64,000 nucleotides of DNA from CAJCIS01 sp965276755 (GCA_965276755.1 OZ255625.1:3038001-3102000), one strand, 5' to 3'. Shown: positions 15,743 to 23,216, counted from the stretch's first letter. A program made the numbers and translations. The notes: a model not told the origin generated them from the letters alone.

Positions 15743-16309
15743 TCATACTTGCTTGATCTCGCGTTCTTTCTCGGCGAGCGCCTCGTCGATTCGCTTGATG
15801 TAGCCGTCCGTCAGTTTCTGGACCGTTTCGCTCCAGGCCGCACTCTCGTCCTCGCCGATTTCGTGCTTCTTCTCCAGCGCCTTGATCTGGTCGTTGCCGT
15901 CCCGCCGCACGGCACGCACGGCCACGCGCGCGCCCTCGGCGTAGCGGCCGCCGAGCTTGGCGAGTTCGATGCGCCGCTCGGCGGTCAGCATGGGGATGGG
16001 CACGCGCACGATCTGGCCGTCGGTCTGCGGATTGAGGCCAAGATTGCTGTCGCGGATGGCGCGCTCGACGGCGGCCACCAGCGAGCGGTCCCAGACCTGG
16101 ACGGTCAGCATGCGCGGTTCGGGCACGCCGATCGTACCGACCTGCGTGATCGGCATTTCGCTGCCATAGGCTTCGACCTTGACCGGTTCCAGCAGGGCTG
16201 GACTGGCGCGCCCTGTGCGCAGGCCGGCGAAGTCTCGGCGCAGGGTCTCCAGCGCGCCGTCCATGCGGCGGGAGAGGTCTTCCTTGAGGGCGGCTTGGTC
16301 GGCGGGCAC
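15743..16309 (-). CDS. frr: Ribosome recycling factor
   Basis: RRF releases ribosomes after termination, together with EF-G. The sequence has RRMDGALETLRRDFAGLRTGRASPALLEPV, then VEAYGSEMPITQVGTI and the C-terminal coiled segment GNDQIKALEKKHEIGEDES. I chose GTG 16309, which gives 188 residues and fits the family (about 185). The frame also opens at TTG 16384, where TTGA overlaps the stop of the MFS gene, which would add 25 unusual residues (NAAGVLAFAPVPPEK). Normally frr follows pyrH directly; here an exporter gene and a transposon intervene. Confidence 0.94.
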   Translation of the reverse strand: MPADQAALKEDLSRRMDGALETLRRDFAGLRTGRASPALLEPVKVEAYGSEMPITQVGTIGVPEPRMLTVQVWDRSLVAAVERAIRDSNLGLNPQTDGQIVRVPIPMLTAERRIELAKLGGRYAEGARVAVRAVRRDGNDQIKALEKKHEIGEDESAAWSETVQKLTDGYIKRIDEALAEKEREIKQV

Positions 16310-16380
16310 TGGGGCTTTTCCCTTGGTGGCCAGGGTCTTTTCGGGGGGAACGGGGGCGAAGGCAAGCACGCCAGCCGCGT

Positions 16381-17877
16381 TCAAATGCTGCGGTCAGAAG
16401 AGATCGCGCCTGACTTAGCCGGCGGGATCGGGAGAGATGCGCCATCGACCACGGTTTTTCTGGCGGGTATGAGCACCAGCGCGCACGCGGCTGCGAGGGC
16501 TGCCGACACACCGCCGATGGCGGCGGCAGCGCGGAACCCTGCCATGAAGTCCGCGGCCGATCCCTGCCTGGCGAAGACGAAGCCGAGCAGCGCCGTCGCC
16601 ACCAGGCCCGCGATGCGCGCGACCGCGCTGTTGAAGCCGGACGCCGCGCCGACATGGTCGGTATCGACCGAGGCCATAACCGTTGTCGTCAGCGGTGCCA
16701 CACTCGCGCCCATGCCGAGTGCGACCAGCAGCGTGGGCGGCAGGATATCGCTCCAGTAGTTCAGGGGCCCCGCGCCCGCCCGGGCATAGAGCGCCAAGCC
16801 TGCGCCGACCATGGCGGCGCCGGCCGCCAGCGGCAGTCGACCGCCGATCCGCGCCGTCAGGCGGCCCATCAGGCGCGAGCCCAACCCGATGACGATGGGC
16901 ACAGGCAGCAATGCGGCGCCGGCGGCCACGGCCGGCCAGTGCTCTACCCTGATCAGCAGGAAGGGCAGCAGTACCAGCAAGCCGCCAAGAGCGCCGTAGA
17001 GGAAGAAAGTGAGCAGCGTCAGCCCGACAAAAATCGGCGCGGCGAACATCGCCAGCGGCATGATCGCCCGCTCGCCACGGCGATGCTCGAGTGCGACAAA
17101 GCCGGCCAGGAGCGCCGCGCCGCCGCTGGCAGCTAGCCAGACGGCAGGCCCGCCGCCGCTCGCGGCCGAGGCCTGCGTCAGCGACCATGTGAGAAGGCCC
17201 AGGCCGGCGGTCGCCAGCGAGGCACCGCCCCAGTCGAGGGAGGCGGCCGGGTGGGCCTCGCGGCTCTCGGCGACGTATCGCCACGCCAGGCCTGCCGCGG
17301 CGGAGGCAATGGGCAGGTTCAGCAGAAAGATCGTGCGCCAGCCGATCGCATCGACCAGCCAGCCGCCGAGGATGGGGCCGAGCGCGCCGGCCAGGGCACC
17401 GACCGCGGCCCAGGTGCCGATGGCGCGCCCACGCGCCTCGCCGGTGAAGGCGCTGCCGAGGATGGCCAGGCTGTTGGGCATGAGCAAGGCAGCGCCCAGC
17501 CCCTGCAGGCCACGGCCGGCGAGCAGCCAGGCAAAGCTCGGCGCGGCGGCACAGATGAGCGAGGCGAGCGTGAACAACACGAGCCCCAACAGGAACAGCC
17601 GGCGCCGCCCGAAATGATCGCCGAGCCCGCCGCCCAGCAGAATCAGCGCCCCGAGCGGGAGCAGATAGGCGTTGATGGCCCAGGTCAGCGCGGAGGGTCC
17701 GGCGCCGAGATCGCGCGCCAGTGCCGGCAGGGCGACATTGACCACCGAGCCGTCGATGAAGGCGACGCTCGACCCCAGAATGGTTGCCGCCAGCGTTAGC
17801 CCTGGACGAGCAGTTACGGCGGGACGTGCCGAGGAGGCAGAGGCGGCGTCGCACGGGCCTGCCAGGGCGCCGGTCAT
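16381..17877 (-). CDS. DHA2-family MFS drug transporter
   Basis: This 498-residue integral membrane protein has about 14 hydrophobic helices. It shows the DHA2 signatures SSVAFIDGSVVNVALPALARDLG at helix 1, the GDHFGRRRLFLLGL loop motif, GLGAALLMPNSLAILG and GPILGGWLVDAIGWRTIFLLN. Such proteins export drugs or other amphiphiles by proton antiport. It sits between pyrH and frr, an unusual place for an exporter, and its stop overlaps a possible upstream frr start. Its promoter side now faces the left end of an IS1-like transposon. Substrate unknown. Confidence 0.9.
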   Translation of the reverse strand: MTGALAGPCDAASASSARPAVTARPGLTLAATILGSSVAFIDGSVVNVALPALARDLGAGPSALTWAINAYLLPLGALILLGGGLGDHFGRRRLFLLGLVLFTLASLICAAAPSFAWLLAGRGLQGLGAALLMPNSLAILGSAFTGEARGRAIGTWAAVGALAGALGPILGGWLVDAIGWRTIFLLNLPIASAAAGLAWRYVAESREAHPAASLDWGGASLATAGLGLLTWSLTQASAASGGGPAVWLAASGGAALLAGFVALEHRRGERAIMPLAMFAAPIFVGLTLLTFFLYGALGGLLVLLPFLLIRVEHWPAVAAGAALLPVPIVIGLGSRLMGRLTARIGGRLPLAAGAAMVGAGLALYARAGAGPLNYWSDILPPTLLVALGMGASVAPLTTTVMASVDTDHVGAASGFNSAVARIAGLVATALLGFVFARQGSAADFMAGFRAAAAIGGVSAALAAACALVLIPARKTVVDGASLPIPPAKSGAISSDRSI

Positions 17878-17987
17878 GGGTTATGCCGCGCGCCATCGAA
17901 TGGCGTGGGCTCCCGCTCGGCGTGAGGCATCTCGGTGGTCATCGGCTGCCATGTGGGCCTTCAACCGTGACGGACAACGAACCTGCC

Positions 17988-18420
17988 GGTAGTGCCTCAG
18001 TTTGAAATCTCACCTCGTGAGACAGTCAATAGTCGATCACGAGTCGCGACCCAGGGAGAGGTGGCCGGCTTGAAAGGCTAGAGTCGCGGGGCGATCTAGG
18101 GAGAGACGGCGCCACAAGGCCGAAAAGTTTTTTGAGATACCCACCCAACCGGAGGGGTGGGTATCTCGTATTTGGCGATTCGTCAAGTTGGCACACGTTT
18201 TGCGCTTGAGTTTAGCCCTTCCACCGTATCAAACCAGCCACAAGCGTATGTGGTTTGAGCAGTTCAATTGCAACGCTGATTCGGCTGTACTTCTTCGCCT
18301 CATTGGTCAACCTAATTTCGACCAAAATTGCGAAAGTTTAATCATTCGCCATTGCAGCCTTATTATAAACGTGGTATTAGCACGTAGGGCCGCATTGTCG
18401 CGGCCCTGAGGAGTTCAACC
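17988..18420 (+). other. Noncoding leader of the transposon
   Basis: About 430 bases inside the left transposon end have no credible gene. The stretch is lower in GC than the surroundings. It contains a short CTCACC/TCGTGAG palindrome at about 18007-18021 and a 13-bp hairpin at 18134-18167. It ends with CTGAGGAG, a strong ribosome binding site for the 18421 gene. It could hold the promoter for the passenger genes or a small RNA; no specific promoter is claimed. Confidence 0.5.
18134..18167. other. Perfect 13-bp hairpin inside transposon leader
   Basis: GAGATACCCACCC (18134-18146) and GGGTGGGTATCTC (18155-18167) pair perfectly around an 8-base loop. TTTTTT precedes it and only GTATTT follows, so as a terminator it would work better on the minus strand, where AAAAAA becomes a T-run. 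It may insulate the passenger genes from outside transcription or be a protein binding site. Confidence 0.75.
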
Positions 18421-18639
18421 ATGCCAAAAGGACCACGAGGCGAGAGCCGCCCGGCGGACCTGATAGGCTGTGCGGTCGCCGTGGGCCGCATCGCTACGGG
18501 GGAGGCCGAAGATGATCGATACGCCGTCCCTGGTCGCGTTCGTAGCGGTCAGGCAGGAGCGGCTGTACGGGCCGCAAGCACGTCGCCCGAGCGGCGACAC
18601 GAGATTGCTAGAAAGGCCGCCAGCGCGCGGTGGGGATAG
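18421..18639 (+). CDS. Small conserved protein (MPKGPRGE type), passenger gene
   Basis: This 72-residue protein begins MPKGPRGESRPADLIGCAV and ends SPERRHEIARKAASARWG. The N-terminal KGP-GE-RPAD-IG pattern and C-terminal RR-EIA-KAA-ARWG pattern are, as I recall, typical of a small uncharacterised basic protein family common in alphaproteobacteria. A strong GAGGAG lies 8 bases before the ATG. The middle (RYAVPGRVRSGQAGAAV) looks less conserved. It is followed 9 bases later by the 18649 gene. Function unknown; the basic C-terminus suggests nucleic acid binding. Confidence 0.6.
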   Translation: MPKGPRGESRPADLIGCAVAVGRIATGEAEDDRYAVPGRVRSGQAGAAVRAASTSPERRHEIARKAASARWG

Positions 18640-18648
18640 GAGGGCGAA

Positions 18649-18882
18649 ATGACATCGATGAGTAAAAGCGAGGCCGCGGTTGCCTTCTTGTTCGGGCAGC
18701 CTGGCGAGACAGTCGAAGACGTAAAGTTTTTCGCTGGGAAGTGTCAATTTTCTGAGGATGAGTTTTGGGAACAGGTGCAGAGCGCGCAAATGCAAGAGCG
18801 CCTGGGAACCGCAACAATAACAACGGTGTTCGAGGACTCGGCTCCGACTGTGGACGCGAGAGCTTTCTTGCTCAGCCTTTAA
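18649..18882 (+). CDS. Small hypothetical protein, passenger gene
   Basis: The 77-residue acidic protein (MTSMSKSEAAVAFLFGQPGE...) starts 9 bases after the previous stop with GGAGGGCGAA upstream; ATG 18658 is an alternative start. It contains FLFGQPGETVEDVKFFAG and FSEDEFWEQVQSAQ, and no family is recognised. A clear Rho-independent terminator follows, so it forms a two-gene unit with the basic 18421 protein. The pairing of a small basic and a small acidic protein is noteworthy but does not prove a toxin-antitoxin role. Confidence 0.55.
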   Translation: MTSMSKSEAAVAFLFGQPGETVEDVKFFAGKCQFSEDEFWEQVQSAQMQERLGTATITTVFEDSAPTVDARAFLLSL

Positions 18883-18898
18883 ACAAATCTGTGGGAAG

Positions 18899-18929
18899 GA
18901 GCCGGGTTTCGCTGCCCGGCTCTTTTTTT
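18899..18929 (+). terminator. Rho-independent terminator
   Basis: GAGCCGGG, an 8-base loop (TTTCGCTG), CCCGGCTC and then seven T residues: a textbook intrinsic terminator on the plus strand. It lies 17 bases after the stop of the 18649 gene and before the 18953 gene, so the latter needs its own promoter or readthrough. Confidence 0.92.
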
Positions 18930-18952
18930 GTCTAAAGTGGAACATTACGGAC

Positions 18953-19585
18953 ATGCACTTTTCAGATGTTATTAACGAACTTGGTAACACCACTCAATTT
19001 CCAATAAAGCCTGAGAAAATTGCAGAGATTATCAAGCGCGGAACAGACATTTCACTGTTTGTTTTTATTGGCGTTGAAGCCGATACGAATATTCTGCGCG
19101 GCAAGTTTGCTCGCATTAGATTCGAAGAAATAGAAGACGGCCCCATACCGCGACCCTATGCCATTCCAGACAACAAACTTATCGCAAAAATATATTATGC
19201 TCGGAACCAGCCCGACGATTGGGTCAGACTTACCATCAATAAAGAGCTTCTACATGTGCTAGACCCGGACTACGTCAGGACTTGTACGCAGGAGGATGCG
19301 CGCGCTCTTGCGTCTCATTTGAGATTGCCAATAGCTACGTTGTTCGCAGCAAAGAGCAGCGAGCAGTTCAACGTCCAGGCATTTATTGATTACATTTCAG
19401 ATTTTAGAGCAGTTGTTGCTATGACGCCTAATTCACTTAGGCAGCTTATATGCGACCGATATCGTGCGGGAAAAATCGACGAGGCAACCATAGCTGCCCT
19501 TTTGGGCATCCCAGTCGACTACGTCCCTTCTATCCTCTCGGATCGATGGGAGGCACTTCGAGCCGTGTGGTTAGAGCTTCCATAG
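18953..19585 (+). CDS. Hypothetical protein, possible degenerate ImmA/IrrE-like fold, passenger gene
   Basis: The 210-residue protein is AT-richer than chromosomal neighbours. The central segment AKIYYARNQPDDWVRLTINKELLHVLD has the layout of the ImmA/IrrE (M78) metallopeptidase active-site helix, where HELGH is expected. Here it reads KELLH, so the first zinc histidine is replaced by lysine while Glu and the last His remain. If the relation is real the protein is probably not a protease. The C-terminal part (ALLGIPVDYVPSILSDRW) resembles a small helical module. It is a cargo gene of the IS1-like transposon, between a terminator and the transposase. Function unknown. Confidence 0.6.
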   Translation: MHFSDVINELGNTTQFPIKPEKIAEIIKRGTDISLFVFIGVEADTNILRGKFARIRFEEIEDGPIPRPYAIPDNKLIAKIYYARNQPDDWVRLTINKELLHVLDPDYVRTCTQEDARALASHLRLPIATLFAAKSSEQFNVQAFIDYISDFRAVVAMTPNSLRQLICDRYRAGKIDEATIAALLGIPVDYVPSILSDRWEALRAVWLELP

Positions 19586-19632
19586 TGAACATAATGCTTG
19601 ATAAGGCCGCTTAGCCCCGCTATATCAGGGGC

Positions 19633-20532
19633 ATGAGCAACGTCCTGCCCCTCCCAAAGCGCGTCCAAGTCCTCAACATGCTGGTGGAGGGCTCCTCCAT
19701 GCGGTCCATCAGCCGCGTGGTGGGAATATCCATCAACACGGTCTCGGCCCTCCTGGTGGATGCCGGCGAGGCTTGTGCCGCCCACCACAACTCAACGGTT
19801 AAGGGCGTTCACGCCCGACGCATCCAGGTCGACGAAATCTGGGCCTTCTGCTACGCCAAACAGAAGAACGTCGCGACGGCCAAGGCCGCGCCGGAAGAAG
19901 CTGGCGACGTGTGGACGTGGACCGCCCTGGATGCCGACTCCAAGCTGATCCTGTCCTACCTCGTTGGCGGGCGCGACGCCGGTTACGCCCATGAGTTCAT
20001 GCAGGATGTAGCCGGCCGCCTCGCCAATCGCGTGCAACTGACCACGGACGGGCTGAAATCCTACCTGGAGGCTGTTGAGGGCGCGTTTGGCGCCGACATC
20101 GACTACGCCCAGCTTGTGAAGCTGTATGGCGACACGCCCGGCCCCAAGGGCCGCTACAGCCCCGCAGTCTGCACTGGCGCGGTCAAGACGCCGATCACCG
20201 GCAACCCCGCTGAGAAGCACGTGTCAACGTCCTACGTGGAGCGCCAGAACCTGACGATGCGCATGTCCATGCGCCGGTTCACGCGCCTGACCAACGCTTT
20301 CAGCAAAAAGGCCGAAAATCACCTTCACGCCTTGGCACTTTACTTCACGTTTTACAATTTCGTTCGGATGCATAAGACACTGAAATGCACCCCGGCGATG
20401 GCCGCTGGCGTCAGCAAGACCCTGTGGAGCATGGAGGATGTGGTGGCGTTGATTGATGCGCGGACGGAAGGTCCAGCCAAGGTGCGCGGACCGTACAAGC
20501 CCCGCGTCCCCAAGGCGGCAAATTCAAACTGA
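19633..20532 (+). CDS. IS1-type DDE transposase
   Basis: The 299-residue protein has an N-terminal helix-turn-helix (SSMRSISRVVGISINTVSALL). A DDE catalytic core follows: VDEIWAF (first Asp), TTDGLKSYLEAV (second Asp) and TSYVERQNLTMRMSMRRFTR (Glu), then the C-terminal HLHALALYFTFYNFVRMH. This is the single-frame IS1-like arrangement common in alphaproteobacteria. It ends 9 bases inside the right terminal repeat border. The start ATG is preceded by AGGGGC. It appears intact. Confidence 0.92.
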   Translation: MSNVLPLPKRVQVLNMLVEGSSMRSISRVVGISINTVSALLVDAGEACAAHHNSTVKGVHARRIQVDEIWAFCYAKQKNVATAKAAPEEAGDVWTWTALDADSKLILSYLVGGRDAGYAHEFMQDVAGRLANRVQLTTDGLKSYLEAVEGAFGADIDYAQLVKLYGDTPGPKGRYSPAVCTGAVKTPITGNPAEKHVSTSYVERQNLTMRMSMRRFTRLTNAFSKKAENHLHALALYFTFYNFVRMHKTLKCTPAMAAGVSKTLWSMEDVVALIDARTEGPAKVRGPYKPRVPKAANSN

Positions 20533-20569
20533 GACACTACCAACCTGCCGTGCGGGGTGCGCCGCGGGC

Positions 20570-21295
20570 TCAGCTCGGCTCCGTGATGCGCGTAAAAGCG
20601 CCCTCGCCGCGCATTACGGCGGCAAAAGCGCCGGGCGCATGAATATTGAACACGATGATGGGCAGGGCATTTTCCCGCGCGAGCGAAATGGCGGCTGCAT
20701 CCATGACACCTAGATCGCGGGAGAGGACCTCCAGGTAGGTCAATTCATCGTAGCGTTTCGCCTCCGGGTCCCGCCGCGGGTCCGCGGAATAGACGCCATC
20801 GACCTGGGTCCCTTTCAGCAGGGCGGCGCATTTCATCTCGGCCGCACGCAGGGCGGCGGCGGTGTCAGTGGTGAAGAAGGGATTGCCCGTGCCGGCGGCG
20901 AAGATCACGACGCGGCCTTTTTCCATGTGGCGCTCGGCGCGGCGGCGGATATAGGGCTCGCAGACGCTGGACATGGGGATGGCACTTTGCACGCGCGTAG
21001 GCACGCCGCGTTTTTCGAGCGCGGATTGCATGGCCAGCGCGTTCATGACCGTCGCCAGCATGCCCATAAAATCGGCCTGGGCGCGATCCATGCCGCTGGC
21101 GGCCCCGGCCACGCCGCGGAAGATGTTGCCGCCGCCGATGACCAGGCAGACTTCGACGCGCATTTCAATGACGGCTTTGACGTCATTGGCGATGGCGGCG
21201 ACCATGTCGTTGTCCAGGCCATAGTCCCGCCGCCCCATCAGCGCCTCGCCCGATACTTTGAGCAGAACGCGTTTGTAGGTGGGGGGCGTGGTCAT
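20570..21295 (-). CDS. pyrH: Uridylate kinase
   Basis: The 241-residue protein from ATG 21295 carries the UMP kinase signatures YKRVLLKVSGEALMG, VIGGGNIFRGV, FAAGTGNPFFTTDTAAALRA and the TQVDGVYSADPRRDP loop. It phosphorylates UMP to UDP. It is usually encoded as rpsB-tsf-pyrH-frr; rpsB and tsf are not upstream here, a hydrolase gene is instead. The space to frr is occupied by an exporter and a transposon. The longer frame upstream of 21295 is non-conserved. Confidence 0.96.
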   Translation of the reverse strand: MTTPPTYKRVLLKVSGEALMGRRDYGLDNDMVAAIANDVKAVIEMRVEVCLVIGGGNIFRGVAGAASGMDRAQADFMGMLATVMNALAMQSALEKRGVPTRVQSAIPMSSVCEPYIRRRAERHMEKGRVVIFAAGTGNPFFTTDTAAALRAAEMKCAALLKGTQVDGVYSADPRRDPEAKRYDELTYLEVLSRDLGVMDAAAISLARENALPIIVFNIHAPGAFAAVMRGEGAFTRITEPS

Positions 21296-21403
21296 GCGCG
21301 GGGGTCCTGGGCGGGTGCGCGCTGCTTTACCGGGGAGGTGAGGCTGAGGGAAGCGAGGAGGCACTCGCAGGGGAAGCAGAATTCCAACCGCCCTCCCTGA
21401 TTT

Positions 21404-22210
21404 TTAGGGCGAGGTTATTGCTTGAAGCCGCTCCTGCATGAAGGCGATGACCTCATCGACGGCGGCGCGTGTCCGCTCGCCAGGTGCATCGATCAGATCA
21501 ACGGTAAAAACTGAATGCGGCGGCTTGCCGCGTGCGCGCATGCCGGCTGGATTGCCGCAGGCATCGGGCAACTCGGTGCCGATGAAGCCCTCCCCCAACT
21601 CGGTGCGCAAAGTGGCAAAGCGCGCTGCGCGGGAGATCGTGTCGCCTGCAAAGCGATAGCCGCGGATGCGGAGGCTGTCGTTGCGCACACGCTCGCGCAC
21701 GCATGCAAGGTCGGCAGGCGAGATATCGAGCGATGCGGGCGAGAGCGCGGGCAGGCCGGGCTCGCCCAAGACCGGCGCCAAGACGAGCGGATCGATCGCC
21801 ATGGACAGAGCGAAGCCGCCGGTCAGGCACAGGCCAATGGCGCCCACGCCAGGGCCGCCGCACTCAGCGTGAGCGACCTGAACCAATTGACGCAGCCAGC
21901 CTGTCACGTGGCTGCTGCGGTTGGCGGCGAGCATGTTGAATTCACGCGATATGCAGAGTTGCACCGTGCGACGCGTCTCGATGCGCTCGGGATTGGAAGC
22001 ATCGGGTGCACCAAACAAGATTGGCGCATAGACGGTGAAACCGGCCTGCGCGATCCAGCGGCAGAGACGCGCGAGCGTGGGCGAAAAGCCAAAGACCTCG
22101 TGCATCACAATGACGGCGGGCCCGCTACCCTGCACGAGTAGAGGTTTGGTCTTGCCGGACAATGCCATGTCGCGGCGGTAAAAATCGGAGATGTCGTCGC
22201 TCAAGGTCAT
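21404..22210 (-). CDS. Dienelactone hydrolase family protein
   Basis: From ATG 22210 (MTLSDDISDF) the protein has 268 residues of alpha/beta-hydrolase type. VIVMHEVFGFSPTLARL corresponds to the conserved acidic region after strand 3. GAIGLCLTGGFALSMA holds the cysteine nucleophile in the GxCxGG setting typical of dienelactone hydrolases. PHSVFTVDLI near the C-terminus supplies the likely catalytic histidine. Substrate unknown; many such genes are not involved in aromatic degradation. Its upstream side is a nest of palindromic repeats. Confidence 0.88.
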   Translation of the reverse strand: MTLSDDISDFYRRDMALSGKTKPLLVQGSGPAVIVMHEVFGFSPTLARLCRWIAQAGFTVYAPILFGAPDASNPERIETRRTVQLCISREFNMLAANRSSHVTGWLRQLVQVAHAECGGPGVGAIGLCLTGGFALSMAIDPLVLAPVLGEPGLPALSPASLDISPADLACVRERVRNDSLRIRGYRFAGDTISRAARFATLRTELGEGFIGTELPDACGNPAGMRARGKPPHSVFTVDLIDAPGERTRAAVDEVIAFMQERLQAITSP

Positions 22211-22314
22211 GCGCCGCAACAATGGCAGAAAAATAGAGTTGAAACACAGCCATTTTTCGAACCCCGGCATTTCCCAGGTCAAAGCCCAACAAATGACGGG
22301 GTTTGGGGGGGATG

Positions 22315-22490
22315 CAGGGCAATCGAGTGAAGTGAAAGAGCCGAATTAAAGTGAAGAAAAAGCTGGGGGAGATGTGCCATCCCCCCCAGACCCCCCGTCG
22401 ATTTTAAGGCCTCGTCCTAAATAATGACGGGGGGTCTGGGGGGGATGGCACATCTCCCCCAGGTCTTCAGCCCTTCACTCGATCGCCCTG
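22315..22490. mobile_element. MITE with CAGGGC terminal repeats, copy nested in another repeat
   Basis: The ends read CAGGGCAATCGAGTGAAG (22315 on) and, inverted, CTTCACTCGATCGCCCTG (to 22490). Inside is a G-rich palindrome with a core GTCGATTTTAAGGCCTCG. The 41923-42082 element has the same ends and nearly the same interior. Outside the ends, AATGACGGGGTTTGGGGGGGATG on the left continues as GGGGGGATGGCACATCTCCC on the right, so the element sits inside another G-rich palindrome copy, with GGGGGGGATG repeated on both sides. No coding capacity. Confidence 0.75.
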
Positions 22491-22565
22491 GGGGGGGGGA
22501 TGGCACATCTCCCCCAATCTTGCCGTGCCTTGACCCTGCACCAGCAGACGCCCAGGTTGTTGCCA

Positions 22566-22944
22566 TCCAGACGGCCGGGCAGCCGCTGCTTGCGCAGAGG
22601 AAAGTCCGGGCTCCACGGGAATACGGTGCCGGCTAACGGCCGGCGGGGGCGACCCCAGGGAAAGTGCCACAGAAAACAAACCGCCTGATCGCAAGAGACG
22701 GCAAGGGTGAAACGGTGCGGCAAGAGCGCACCGCGCCCCCGGTAACGGGGGCGGCAGGGTAAACCCCACCGGGAGCAAGACCGAATAGGGATGGCCGGCC
22801 GGGTGCGCACGCACTGCGGCCAGGGGCATTTCCGCTCCGCCCTCCGGGTTGGTCGCCAGAGGCGCGCGGCAACGCACGTCCCAGAGGAATGGCTGCCCAT
22901 CGCCGCAGGGCGAGGACAGAACCCGGCTTACAGGCCGTCTGGAT
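22566..22944 (+). ncRNA. rnpB: RNase P RNA, bacterial type A
   Basis: The conserved core GAGGAAAGTCCGGGCTCC (near 22597) and the 3' core GACAGAACCCGGCTTAC (near 22915) are diagnostic. The first helix pairs CCAGACGGCC at the 5' end with GGCCGTCTGG at the 3' end. Length about 380 nucleotides fits type A. It forms the catalytic RNA that removes 5' leaders from pre-tRNA. It is on the same strand as the dcw cluster, ahead of mraZ. Ends are placed by the terminal helix and may be a few bases off. Confidence 0.95.
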
Positions 22945-22974
22945 GTCTTTCTGCGCGAAAGCTTTTGCACACAC

Positions 22975-22983
22975 TTATCCACA
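22975..22983 (+). promoter_or_regulatory. Perfect DnaA box match
   Basis: TTATCCACA is the consensus DnaA box. It lies 30 bases after rnpB and about 230 bases before mraZ. No second clear box is seen nearby, so it is not an origin. It might couple DnaA to dcw or rnpB expression, or be chance. Confidence 0.4.
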
Positions 22984-23122
22984 GGGGTGAGACGCGCGGT
23001 CTGCACGCAACGAGTGTGGTCACGGCAGCAAGCGCGTGCGTGCGTAAATCCTTGAAGCCGGCTGACGCTTTGCGGAAATCCTGCCCAAATGCAGGGCGCA
23101 AATGCTTTGACGCCCACGCGGT

Positions 23123-23146
23123 CCCATGTTATCCCATGTGCACCCA
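23123..23146 (-). promoter_or_regulatory. MraZ operator (three TGGG repeats, 10-bp spacing)
   Basis: CCCA occurs at 23123, 23133 and 23143, i.e. three TGGG repeats on the minus strand with exact 10-bp period. This is the known MraZ (MraZ box) binding pattern upstream of dcw operons. It lies about 75 bases before the mraZ start, so MraZ likely autoregulates the whole cluster from here. Promoter hexamers are not clear enough to call. Confidence 0.75.
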
Positions 23147-23216
23147 AGCGGAACGGGTTATCCCGAGCCAATAGGGCCGCTTCACCCGATCACAGGCAAA
23201 GGTGCGACACGGCCGG

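Larger units (their letters stand above)
17988..20541 (+). mobile_element. IS1-like transposon with passenger genes, 8-bp target duplication
   Basis: The ends are inverted copies of GGTAGTGyCTCAGTTTGAA. The left copy starts at 17988 and the right copy, on the minus strand, starts at 20541, with one mismatch. Directly outside both ends lies AACCTGCC (17980-17987 and 20542-20549), a perfect 8-bp target duplication. The 2554-bp unit contains an IS1-type transposase next to the right end and, upstream, three small genes plus a 430-bp noncoding leader. IS1 ends begin GGTnATG and make 8-9 bp duplications, which agrees. A plain IS1 is under 1 kb, so this one carries about 1.5 kb of passenger DNA. 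The intact duplication suggests fairly recent insertion. Confidence 0.9.

Noticed and set aside
15600..16655. 351-residue minus-strand frame over frr
   Set aside because: It is the out-of-frame shadow of frr plus repeat DNA, with Arg/Ser-rich composition.
18040..18110. tRNA-Ser-like string (GGAGAGGTGGCCG...TTGAAAGG) in the transposon leader
   Set aside because: No acceptor stem, anticodon arm or TTC loop could be paired; only the 5' resemblance exists.
22467..23174. Several frames over rnpB
   Set aside because: The DNA is the RNase P RNA gene, recognised by its core motifs and terminal helix.
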